DNA of 6,734 nt from Bacillota bacterium (GTDB taxonomy: Bacteria; Eremiobacterota; SpSt-956; JAKJGF01). Location of the stretch: NCBI GenBank assembly GCA_029555925.1, contig JAKPQU010000051.1, positions 1 through 6,734 on the forward strand, in the 5' to 3' direction. Each line of letters starts with the position of its first letter. The first letter of the stretch is position 1. Below, in pieces: positions 1 through 6,527 of this stretch. Under the pieces are notes generated by a model. The model did not search any database. It was not told the origin of the DNA and saw nothing but the letters and a program-made list of their open reading frames with translations. A program made the position numbers and the translations under genes.

Positions 1-166
1 CTGGAACGTTTATAACAGTTACAGCTTATATCATGCTACTTTACATTATAATTCAATAAAATATACCTGTGCTGCCGTGATATTTTTTTCTCCGGAACAC
101 CAGGCAGGCAGACTACTATGTCTAAAGCTAAATAGTATCAGTAAAAGTATTACACTATATTACACC

Positions 167-218
167 GCTCACTGGTCACTGTTTAACACCGGTCACTGTT
201 AACTGCTCACTGCTCAAC
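167..218 (+). repeat. Heptamer repeat array, family B (GCTCACT-type)
   Basis: The stretch divides into seven tandem units. Six are heptamers of the form G(C/G/T)T(C/A)ACT, the last being a GCTCAAC variant: GCTCACT at 167 and 205, GGTCACT at 174 and 191, GTTAACT at 198 and GCTCAAC at 212. One 10-nt unit lies at 181-190. Units 207-218 fall inside the giant gene, where on the minus strand they encode its final Val-Glu-Gln and TGA stop. Confidence 0.75.
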
Positions 219-3200
219 CAGCCTGTTCCATGAAATTTCACCTGGGCATGTCATGCCATCAAACAGAAGTGTTTCCGTATCATCTTTAACTGTTACTGAT
301 TTTGCCCCGAGAGCGGTAAATTTTTCAGAAAGAAGTTCTATATCAGTCAGTCCTTCCATATTCCATTTAGTGCCTGAAAAAGGATTTTCTGACATATGCA
401 ACCTGAAATTCAATTTTCCGAGCACAGCGGTCTGTGTGTCGATTGCTACAACAGGTATGTCCTGGTAATCCCGTCTTATATACTCCAGATGTTCCGGTAT
501 CCCGTATTCTTCATAATGAACCTGAACATGGGCAGGGAAGAGTCTCAGACCTTCTATTTTTCCTTCAAATGTCTTTGCTTTCGGCGTATAGAGAATATTT
601 TCCATACCCATACACATTGCACCGGCACTTACCCCCATGAGAAGGCCACCTCTCAAAATAAATTCTTTCAGAGCATCTCTGAATTTTTTCCCAGAATTCA
701 ACAGAAGATCATGATGGCGCAGTCCCGATATAATAGACCATCCGCCTCCTAGATATATTATATCGCTTTTATTCATATAATCTTCGAATTTTTCCATTTC
801 TTCTTCCCGGTTAAATTCAAGATGCTTTGAACCTGTATCTTTCAGTCTGTCCTGTGAGAAATATGTTTGAGACATATCTCCTTCCATAGAAGGTATAAGG
901 AAGAATTCCTTACCTGTTTCTTCTCTTTCTATAAAGGTATCTAACTCCTTCTGTGAACCACATGCAAAAATACCTGCTTTTACGTCGTTGATATTGAATT
1001 TTTCAAGGAGATAACGTTGCATTTTCCTGAAATATTCAAGCTGTCCTTCTATTTCTACGCTGCCAGGCAGAAATAGTAATCTTGTGTTTCTTTTTATGTG
1101 TCTCATTGTAAATGCCGGTATGACTTCATTATCAGGATAAAAACCTTCGAAATTTTCTTCATTCGCCGCACCATGGACATAAACTGCAGGGTATGTAATT
1201 AGATTGTAGGAAGGCTTTTCTCCTACTTCTTTTACTGTTATATTGGCTGAAAGGAATCCCTTTGTTTTTTCTTCCTGCTCCAGCAGTTCTCTGTAGTATT
1301 TCAGCCTGTCTTTCTGGTATTTCCACACTTTATGGACGTATATTTCATGCGAGTAAGGAATATTATGTTCCTTACAATATTCTGTTACTGATTCGTAGAG
1401 GCTGAGAGTTCTTCCTCTGTCATATTTCTGCTTCAGTTCATAATGACCTATGGAATTATCATGTTTTAAGAACAGTTCATATATAAGCAGATCCTGCAGA
1501 ATTTTCATATGACTCCCGGGGAATATACCCGGGTTATCTGCCAGATAGTTATTTAACCCTTCTGTAATATTATTCTCTTCAATAAATCCTTTAAGTCCGC
1601 TTTTCCCGTCTTCTCCGTAAAGAAGTTCCTTATGTCCAACTTCCCTGTAAAGTGTTGTAAGATTATTATAGAACTTTTCCAGTCCATAAGTGTCTATTAC
1701 GTCAATCTTTTCTATTTCTGCTTTTAATTTTTTTATCTCTTTTCTTATAACCCTGAGATTAAATGTCCATTCTGCCAGTTCCCATATCTTCTGTCCTTCT
1801 GCAAAGTAAATTTCCCGGATAGGATTAAAAGCTCCGTCCCTTCTGTTTTTACCATCATTATTTGAACCTTCCAGGATAATTTTTTCAGGATCGATAAATA
1901 CATTTTTTACTTTCTTCATTTCTACGCCATAATCTGGCAGACACAGAGATATATTATTTACATAAAAAGAAGAAACATATTCGTGATACTTTTCATCTAT
2001 TTCTGCAGATATAAGTACATCGTTATCCACAGGTGATATAAGATAAGGTTTTTCCGGTTCAAGCTGGTCATAATTTACATCTATTCTGAATCTGCTCAAT
2101 ATATCTCCTGCTGTGAGATCTCTTTTTTCTATTACAATTTTTACCGGTTCTTTAGTTCTTGCCACTTCCCTGGATGTTTTCGAAATAAGTTCTTCAATAC
2201 CTTCTCTACTTGTAAACCCTGCCAGCTCCTGATTTACAAAGGCACGGTAATATTCCTGTGCTTCAGAAGCAGGGTGTGGAAGGGAATATTTCCCACTTCT
2301 TATATATTCCATGAAACTGTCTTTACTTATTTTTTCTATGGATGTGATTGATTTTTCAAGTTTAAGAATATTAAGATGAATCTTTGCCACACGAGCGGCA
2401 GACAGATCGGGCCCCTGATTCCTCTCTCTTCTGTACCGGCTTTTACATGCTTTAAGTTTCTCTAAAAAATCATGACTCACTTTAATATTAAAATGTTCTT
2501 CCATCAGGAATACTGCTTCTGTTGCGCGAAGAACCGCATCTTCTGCCACATGGTTGTTAAAATCATCGAAAAAGTATGCACAGGACGTATAGGCTCTTCT
2601 CATTCTGTTCCATATACAGAACAGTGTCCATATTTCATCTGTTTCTGTTTCATAGAGAGGCATGATGAGATGTTTTTCAAAAAATTCTTCCTTTGACAGA
2701 TAGAGGTATGATTGTTCTTCAGTTATAGAAGGGTAGATACGTCTCAGATATTCGAATCGTTCTTCATTGTCATTCGGAATTGAAAGCTCGTCGAGTCTGA
2801 AGATCATAAAATCTACTTTTGCTTTTACTGTGTCTTTAAAGCACGGTGCTACCTTTTCTTTAAACAGTTCTATTACTTTATCTTCTATTATCATTACTGC
2901 TTCACGAAGATAGGTTTGATAATCTGAATTACCGGAGTCCAGGCTGCCAAACGCCCACCGTCCTGCTCCTCCTGCTTTTATGTTATTAAATCGTCTTATG
3001 TCATAACAGATATTTACTCCTCTGTACATGTCTTTTTTTATTTCCTCTTTTCTTTTTCTACTCAGAGGAAAGGTTTCTTCATTTTTGAATTTTTCCATCT
3101 GCTCTGTAACAAGATACTCCCACTGACTTTCATCTACCGGGTCAACTGTTCCGCCCTGAAGTTTTCTTATTACAAGCATTTCTGAATAATATCTTATTAT

Positions 3201-4418
3201 ATCTCTGTCCGAACTGTTCATTAACTGTTCTATGTCTATACCTTTAAGTGTTGTAAAAGACTTGATTTCATATCCTCCGCATGACCATGATGTGGGAAAA
3301 TCAGGTAATTCTGTCTCGGGCAGTGAAAATTCCCTCCCTTCAAGCATGGCTTTCATCCTGAGAAATCCAATATAACGGGAAGGGGTCATCATTATAACAG
3401 AAGGATGTTTTCTTCTGTATACTTCTACCGGCATTTCTTTGAAAAATCCAGATACATCTGCATGGCAGTATTCCCATCTGTGATGAACAAGTTCGCCGTC
3501 ATGGGCAAGGAGTATCATGCTGTTATGAGGTATGTTTTTTAACATATGGTTCATTGTATTATGGGGATTGTCTGTAGTCCATTTGTCAAAAGAGAGTTCT
3601 TTACTGAAATGGTGATAATAAAAAACAATAAGTTCCAGTTTTTTCCCATTCTCTTTTTCCCATTGTATTTTATATGGCTTTACTGTATTTACAAAATAGG
3701 CAGATTGATCGCCTCTTAATATGATAAAATCTATCCCTTCTTCTGCAAGACACCTGGCTTCCCTTATGCCTATGGTACATTCAGGTATCCATATACCTCT
3801 GTAACTGCTTTCCGGTAGAGGACCGAATATGAAATCTCTGTATTTGATCCCTCCTATGATTTCCACACGAAGATCTTCTTCATTTCTTATGAGGGGAAGT
3901 ATTTGATGGGTATAGGTCTGTGCCATAATTGGTTCCCGTCTGTCTGCCTTTACGAGTCTCTCCATGATGTCAGGTCTTTTCTGTCTGAACCATTCCAGAA
4001 GAGTAGGGCCAATATTTACAGAATAATATTGATATACCTTTGACATAGAATCGTAACATTCCTTGCAGATTTTTTCATGTATGTAATCGGCAAATTTCAC
4101 ATCATACCTGTCCGGTTGATAGATATGATGGTGATCTGAGAAAAATATAGCTTTGCCGGAGTATGCTGCCACAGTTCTTTCTATTGTTCTTCTCAGAGCT
4201 TCCCTGAAAGGTATAATTACAGAAGTCATATTTCTGTCTTCAACGAATTTTTGAAATTTCATAAGAGATTCCAATGTTAATGGACCTTTTTTATCTTCCA
4301 GAAAATCTTCAATAAGTTTTTTAAGGCCGAATGTTTCATCGTCCACATAAATAAAGGTTCTGGTGCTCTGTGGTTCTATGATTTCAAAGACTTCTACCAT
4401 CTGCTCGTAAATATTCAT
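207..4418 (-). CDS. Fusion protein: GH57-type glycoside hydrolase / DUF3536-like region / unassigned middle / C-terminal peptidase S51-like domain
   Basis: This 1403-residue protein is probably cytoplasmic, as I see no signal peptide or membrane segment. After an 88-residue leader, residues about 88-380 read as a GH57 domain: HHHIYQPDRYD (96-106) is the HQP-type motif, GIWIPE (208-213) carries the putative nucleophile Glu213, and LLAHDGEL (303-310) carries the putative acid Asp307. Residues about 460-665 resemble the DUF3536 region that follows this GH57 subtype, with LDSGNSDYQTYLREA (493-507) and YTSCAYFFDDF (610-620). Residues about 700-1095 are unassigned and contain Lys/Glu-rich helices (885-905, 1030-1050). 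Residues about 1110-1340 match peptidase S51: YLGGGW (1222-1227), GVSAGA with nucleophile Ser1264, HVQVHYEEYG with likely catalytic His1301, and VVAIDTQTAVLG (1323-1334). The start is supported by GGGAGG at 4426-4431, 7 nt upstream. The last codons and stop lie inside a repeat array. The reading frame is intact throughout. To my knowledge the substrate of DUF3536-type GH57 proteins is not established, so alpha-glucan activity is only a guess. Confidence 0.9.
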   Translation of the reverse strand: MNIYEQMVEVFEIIEPQSTRTFIYVDDETFGLKKLIEDFLEDKKGPLTLESLMKFQKFVEDRNMTSVIIPFREALRRTIERTVAAYSGKAIFFSDHHHIYQPDRYDVKFADYIHEKICKECYDSMSKVYQYYSVNIGPTLLEWFRQKRPDIMERLVKADRREPIMAQTYTHQILPLIRNEEDLRVEIIGGIKYRDFIFGPLPESSYRGIWIPECTIGIREARCLAEEGIDFIILRGDQSAYFVNTVKPYKIQWEKENGKKLELIVFYYHHFSKELSFDKWTTDNPHNTMNHMLKNIPHNSMILLAHDGELVHHRWEYCHADVSGFFKEMPVEVYRRKHPSVIMMTPSRYIGFLRMKAMLEGREFSLPETELPDFPTSWSCGGYEIKSFTTLKGIDIEQLMNSSDRDIIRYYSEMLVIRKLQGGTVDPVDESQWEYLVTEQMEKFKNEETFPLSRKRKEEIKKDMYRGVNICYDIRRFNNIKAGGAGRWAFGSLDSGNSDYQTYLREAVMIIEDKVIELFKEKVAPCFKDTVKAKVDFMIFRLDELSIPNDNEERFEYLRRIYPSITEEQSYLYLSKEEFFEKHLIMPLYETETDEIWTLFCIWNRMRRAYTSCAYFFDDFNNHVAEDAVLRATEAVFLMEEHFNIKVSHDFLEKLKACKSRYRRERNQGPDLSAARVAKIHLNILKLEKSITSIEKISKDSFMEYIRSGKYSLPHPASEAQEYYRAFVNQELAGFTSREGIEELISKTSREVARTKEPVKIVIEKRDLTAGDILSRFRIDVNYDQLEPEKPYLISPVDNDVLISAEIDEKYHEYVSSFYVNNISLCLPDYGVEMKKVKNVFIDPEKIILEGSNNDGKNRRDGAFNPIREIYFAEGQKIWELAEWTFNLRVIRKEIKKLKAEIEKIDVIDTYGLEKFYNNLTTLYREVGHKELLYGEDGKSGLKGFIEENNITEGLNNYLADNPGIFPGSHMKILQDLLIYELFLKHDNSIGHYELKQKYDRGRTLSLYESVTEYCKEHNIPYSHEIYVHKVWKYQKDRLKYYRELLEQEEKTKGFLSANITVKEVGEKPSYNLITYPAVYVHGAANEENFEGFYPDNEVIPAFTMRHIKRNTRLLFLPGSVEIEGQLEYFRKMQRYLLEKFNINDVKAGIFACGSQKELDTFIEREETGKEFFLIPSMEGDMSQTYFSQDRLKDTGSKHLEFNREEEMEKFEDYMNKSDIIYLGGGWSIISGLRHHDLLLNSGKKFRDALKEFILRGGLLMGVSAGAMCMGMENILYTPKAKTFEGKIEGLRLFPAHVQVHYEEYGIPEHLEYIRRDYQDIPVVAIDTQTAVLGKLNFRLHMSENPFSGTKWNMEGLTDIELLSEKFTALGAKSVTVKDDTETLLFDGMTCPGEISWNRLVEQ

Positions 4419-4425
4419 ATTTTAG

Positions 4426-4431
4426 CCTCCC
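4426..4431 (-). promoter_or_regulatory. Ribosome binding site of the giant GH57/S51 gene
   Basis: GGGAGG on the minus strand lies 7 nt before the ATG at 4418. It is close to the ideal anti-Shine-Dalgarno complement and fixes the start of the 1403-residue protein. I see no alternative start further upstream in frame. Confidence 0.75.
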
Positions 4432-4467
4432 GGTATATGTGTTTTTATAGTAATGATTATGAAAATC

Positions 4468-4482
4468 ATAACGCGTGTCGGG
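4468..4482 (-). repeat. Degenerate heptamer repeat, family A, inverted
   Basis: Read on the minus strand this matches 13 of 15 bases of the array start at 4537-4551 (CCCGTCACGCGTTAC). It lies in the opposite orientation to that array, with 54 nt between. A transcript of this spacer could therefore form a long-range stem about 50 nt upstream of the giant gene's start. Confidence 0.55.
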
Positions 4483-4538
4483 AGGACAGTCTTTGTTGAG
4501 CAGTGCTATATTTAACACTGGCAGGAATTATTTCCACC

Positions 4539-4567
4539 CGTCACGCGTTACGCATTACGCGTCACGA
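4539..4567 (+). repeat. Heptamer repeat array, family A, four units
   Basis: Four contiguous heptamers lie at 4540-4567. The first is GTCACGC, the second GTTACGC, the third ATTACGC, and the last is GTCACGA with the terminal A that ends most arrays of this family. The array is preceded by CCC. It sits 10 bp downstream of the TPR gene stop, in the spacer before the giant gene. Confidence 0.85.
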
Positions 4568-4577
4568 TATCTATTTA

Positions 4578-5141
4578 TTATAATTGATTTTGAAGCTTTT
4601 CTTTAATTTCTGCCTGTATCCTGTTCATTTCCACATTTACTTTCTCAGGCGCTGTTTCAGCCACTCTGTCAAGACAGGCTTTTGCTTCGTCATATCTTTT
4701 GAGTTTATAGAGAGCAAAACCTTTTTGTTTCAGCATATCCGTATTGTCCTCTCTGGCCAGTATTTTATCAAAAGCTATGAGGCATTCCTGTAATTTCCCA
4801 AGGTCATACAGGGCAAAACCCTTTAAGTTTTCAAGGGCTTTACAGAATTCAACTTTATCGGAAATTAAAACATTTTCAACTCCTTCTTTTTTACTGTTTT
4901 CTACAGCCCACCACTGTGGTTTAAATTCCAGCTCTTTTCCTTTCGGTGCCAGAACAAAAGTACCATACTCATAAAGAGGTTTTGTACTTATCATAAGAGG
5001 ATTGTGGCTGTTTATTAATTTCACAAGTTTTTCTATTTCCTCACAGGCCAGAGTAAATCCCTTTTTATCCAGCAAATGTACACATATGCTTCCTCTGTCA
5101 TTTTCTACTATAATTTCTTCACCTTTACGGTTTTTTAACAT
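4578..5141 (-). CDS. TPR-repeat protein of unknown function
   Basis: This is a 187-residue protein with no signal peptide or membrane segment, so it is probably cytoplasmic. The C-terminal half contains two tetratricopeptide repeats, about residues 104-132 (LKGFALYDLGKLQECLIAFD) and 138-168 (KGFALYKLKRYDEAKACLDR), followed by a short charged helix. TPRs mediate protein-protein contacts. The N-terminal 100 residues form a separate alpha/beta-looking part, with ISTKPLYEYGTFVLAPKGKE at 51-70 and a QWW at 76-78, which I do not recognise. The start is preceded by AAGGTGA at a 6-nt spacing, and this site overlaps the stop codon of the upstream lipoprotein gene. The two genes are therefore almost certainly co-transcribed and probably translationally coupled. 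The giant GH57/S51 gene lies 159 bp downstream on the same strand, so a functional link to it is possible but not shown. Confidence 0.85.
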   Translation of the reverse strand: MLKNRKGEEIIVENDRGSICVHLLDKKGFTLACEEIEKLVKLINSHNPLMISTKPLYEYGTFVLAPKGKELEFKPQWWAVENSKKEGVENVLISDKVEFCKALENLKGFALYDLGKLQECLIAFDKILAREDNTDMLKQKGFALYKLKRYDEAKACLDRVAETAPEKVNVEMNRIQAEIKEKLQNQL

Positions 5142-5147
5142 TTTATA

Positions 5148-5154
5148 TCACCTT
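5148..5154 (-). promoter_or_regulatory. Ribosome binding site of the TPR gene overlapping the lipoprotein stop codon
   Basis: On the minus strand AAGGTGA lies 6 nt before the ATG of the 187-residue TPR gene. Its TGA is the stop codon of the lipoprotein gene. A terminating ribosome would therefore sit on the downstream start site, the usual arrangement for translational coupling and matched expression of two products. Confidence 0.7.
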
Positions 5155-5438
5155 CCCAGTGCTTTTAAAACTTCAGCTCTGTTTTCTTTGGCTTTTGTAT
5201 AATTCGGATCTATTTTTAAGGCTTCCTCATAACATGTAAGAGCTTCTTCCAGCTTTTTAGCCGCATCATCATGTTGTCCCTGGTTAAGTAAAGATGCAGC
5301 TTCTCTTTTCAAGCTACTTCCTTTGCTGTTCAACTGGCTGGCTTTTTCATTTACATTTGAGTTTTCCGTTGTGCAGGATATAATAGACAGGATTACTATC
5401 AGAGCAATTATTAGTGTTATAATTTTTTTTACTGTCAT
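5148..5438 (-). CDS. Small TPR-containing lipoprotein
   Basis: This is a 96-residue predicted lipoprotein. Residues 1-21 are a type II signal peptide: positive start (MTVKK), hydrophobic core (IITLIIALIVILSI) and lipobox I-I-S-C with the lipidated Cys22. Residue +2 is Thr rather than Asp, which in Lol-type diderms would favour the outer membrane. Residues about 23-48 are a polar Ser/Asn-rich linker. Residues about 49-94 contain a TPR unit with the typical core YEEALKIDPNYTKAKENRAE (70-89), so the mature part is a single helical hairpin and a likely protein-binding element. It has a good ribosome site, AGGAG at 5446-5450, 7 nt before the ATG. The gene is first in its transcript and ends 6 bp before the next TPR gene. 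I cannot name the partner or function. Confidence 0.85.
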   Translation of the reverse strand: MTVKKIITLIIALIVILSIISCTTENSNVNEKASQLNSKGSSLKREAASLLNQGQHDDAAKKLEEALTCYEEALKIDPNYTKAKENRAEVLKALGR

Positions 5439-5496
5439 AATAAATCTCCTTTTTCAGTTTCTTAGCACTTTTATAATTTCTTTTACGGTTGCTAAA

Positions 5497-5560
5497 ATCC
5501 TTCCTGAAAGGATCACTCTTTCTCCAGGCCGAATATATTTTTTAGTTTTGCCTGTAGGCA
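5497..5560 (-). promoter_or_regulatory. Candidate structured leader upstream of the lipoprotein gene
   Basis: In the 5' leader of the minus-strand TPR operon several short stems compete. ATCCTT/AAGGAT (5497-5502 with 5508-5513) excludes an 8-bp bulged stem (5503-5510 with 5518-5521 plus 5525-5528). That stem in turn excludes CAGGC/GCCTG (5525-5529 with 5550-5554), which excludes TGCC/GGCA (5549-5552 with 5557-5560). It does not match the core of any riboswitch class I know. No U-tract follows, so this is only a candidate. Confidence 0.25.
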
Positions 5561-5574
5561 GTCAGCTTACAAAT

Positions 5575-5602
5575 ATTTTACCATATAACAGGATAAATAC
5601 AA
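5575..5602 (-). promoter_or_regulatory. Possible sigma-70-type promoter of the TPR lipoprotein operon
   Basis: On the minus strand TTGTAT (5597-5602) and TAAAAT (5575-5580) are separated by 16 bp. The -10 matches 5 of 6 consensus bases and the -35 only 3 of 6. The surrounding DNA is so AT-rich that such matches are expected by chance. It would place the hairpin-rich segment in the transcribed leader. Confidence 0.22.
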
Positions 5603-5696
5603 AATTTATATAATACTATATTGTATTTTATAAGCTGTTACTGACCCGGGCATAAGCATTTATAGTGTATTTCATAACTTATTAGAATTTAAATCG

Positions 5697-5713
5697 TCGT
5701 GACGCGTAACGGG
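5697..5713 (-). repeat. Heptamer repeat array, family A, two units, inverted
   Basis: On the minus strand this reads CCC followed by GTTACGC and GTCACGA, the same start and end marks as the plus-strand arrays. It faces the array at 5724-5755 across a 10-bp gap. Together they form an imperfect hairpin with GGG/CCC at the inner end. Confidence 0.75.
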
Positions 5714-5723
5714 TTTAATCCCT

Positions 5724-5755
5724 GCGCATCACGCATTACGCTTTACGCATTACGA
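5724..5755 (+). repeat. Heptamer repeat array, family A, four units
   Basis: After a GCGC lead the units are ATCACGC (5728), ATTACGC (5735), TTTACGC (5742) and ATTACGA (5749). This is the most diverged array in the window. It is head-to-head with the inverted array at 5697-5713, upstream of the DJ-1 gene. Confidence 0.8.
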
Positions 5756-5805
5756 GGTCATTATTTATGGATAGTTATGAAACTAACTATAATAAAAGTC
5801 TTCCT

Positions 5806-5830
5806 CCCGTCACGCGTTACGCGTTACGAG
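5806..5830 (+). repeat. Heptamer repeat array, family A, three units
   Basis: CCC is followed by GTCACGC (5809), GTTACGC (5816) and GTTACGA (5823). Its first 17 bases are the same as the array start at 4537. It lies 62 bp upstream of the DJ-1 start, so it would be in that gene's leader if transcription begins before it. Confidence 0.85.
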
Positions 5831-5891
5831 AGCAGTTAAGTATTATTTATGCTCACCTTGGTAGATTGAAACAGGAAAGGAGCTATTATTT

Positions 5892-6458
5892 ATGCGAAAA
5901 GTTCTCATACCTCTTGCCGACGGATGTGAAGAAATGGAAGGGGTTATAATAATAGATACTCTCAGAAGGGCGGGCTGGGAGGTAGTTGTTGCCGGTTTAA
6001 AAGAAGGTCATGTCACCGCTTCACGGGGAGTGAAGATAATACCAGATACTACGCTCTCAGAGGTAGAATTCAGTGATTTTGATATGATAGTTCTTCCGGG
6101 AGGTGCGGTAGGCACAGACAAACTCATTGATAATGAGAAGCTTCTTAAGGCAATCAGGTTTTTTCATGAAAAAGGAAAAATTCTCGGAGCTATATGTGCG
6201 GCACCTCTTGTACTTCAGGCTGCCGGTATATTGAAGGGGAAAAAAATAACCTGTCATCCAGCTGTTATCAACAGGTTGAAAGAAGGGGAATGGCTTGATG
6301 AAATAGTTGTAATAGACGGCAATATAATTACAAGCCAGGGGCCCGGTACCAGTTTTCACTTCGCTCTTTCTATCATTGCCCTTATAGAAGGCGGAGAAAA
6401 AGCTGATAATCTCGCGTCTTCTATGATTGTACAGAGAAAAAATATATTTATTGTTTGA
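5892..6458 (+). CDS. DJ-1/PfpI (ThiJ) family protein
   Basis: This 188-residue protein is nearly the length of human DJ-1 and is collinear with it. The residues that define the DJ-1 subgroup are present: EEMEG (13-17) with Glu16 at the position of DJ-1 Glu18, LPGGAVG (68-74) forming the oxyanion-hole loop, AICAAP (100-105) with the reactive nucleophile Cys102 on the elbow, CHPAV (121-125) with His122, and TSQGPGTSFHFAL (147-159). Known members are cytoplasmic and have been linked to oxidative-stress protection, chaperone activity and glyoxalase or deglycase-like chemistry, with the exact activity debated. It is closer to DJ-1/YajL than to PfpI proteases. The start is set by AGGAG at 5878-5882, 9 nt before the ATG. 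The gene stands alone on the plus strand, divergent from the TPR operon, with no obvious terminator behind it. Which DJ-1 subtype it is cannot be decided from the sequence. Confidence 0.93.
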   Translation: MRKVLIPLADGCEEMEGVIIIDTLRRAGWEVVVAGLKEGHVTASRGVKIIPDTTLSEVEFSDFDMIVLPGGAVGTDKLIDNEKLLKAIRFFHEKGKILGAICAAPLVLQAAGILKGKKITCHPAVINRLKEGEWLDEIVVIDGNIITSQGPGTSFHFALSIIALIEGGEKADNLASSMIVQRKNIFIV

Positions 6459-6527
6459 GTAAAGTATGTTATAAATAATTCAGAGAAGGTGTCAGGAAAT
6501 AACTACATCATGGTTACAGTTTGTGTT

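Larger units (their letters stand above)
5439..5891. other. Divergent intergenic region between the TPR lipoprotein and DJ-1 genes
   Basis: This 453-bp stretch has no gene I can support. From left to right it holds the lipoprotein ribosome site (5446-5450), a hairpin-rich leader (5490-5560), a very AT-rich segment (5570-5635) suited to promoters of either strand, two head-to-head family A arrays (5697-5755), a third array (5806-5830) and the DJ-1 ribosome site (5878-5882). A 60-codon open frame at 5767-5949 begins beside the second array and overlaps the DJ-1 start in another frame. It reads through repeat sequence and is probably not a gene. Confidence 0.7.

Noticed and set aside
58..89. AAAATAT/ATATTTT hairpin followed by T's near the left edge
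   Set aside because: The stem is only A:T with a 15-nt loop, and no plus-strand gene is visible upstream to terminate.
2472..2696. Plus-strand open frames inside the giant gene and the TPR genes
   Set aside because: They are antisense shadows of strongly supported minus-strand genes, with low-complexity composition and no ribosome sites.
4449..4467. Fur-box-like palindrome upstream of the giant gene (ATGATT/AATCAT arms at 4453-4469)
   Set aside because: It matches about 13 of 19 Fur consensus positions, but 6-bp arms with a 5-bp spacer are expected by chance in AT-rich DNA and no iron-related gene is present.
4495..4505. GTTGAGCAGTG matching, in inverted orientation, the family B array at the end of the giant gene
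   Set aside because: An 11-base match between two places in a window of this size is expected several times by chance, so I do not call it a second family B copy.
5497..5580. Known riboswitch (c-di-GMP-I, glycine or preQ1) in the lipoprotein leader
   Set aside because: Fragments such as CAGGCAAAA and GGAGAAAG recall parts of these classes, but the required conserved cores and helix order are missing.
4539..5830. CRISPR array
   Set aside because: The repeats are 7-nt tandem units without spacers of regular length and there are no cas genes.
5767..5949. 60-codon plus-strand open frame as a real gene
   Set aside because: It has only a weak ribosome site contributed by a repeat array, its codons 13-21 are translated repeat, and it overlaps the well-supported DJ-1 start. 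The phrase IIYAHLGRL recalls a TPR but is too short to support a gene.
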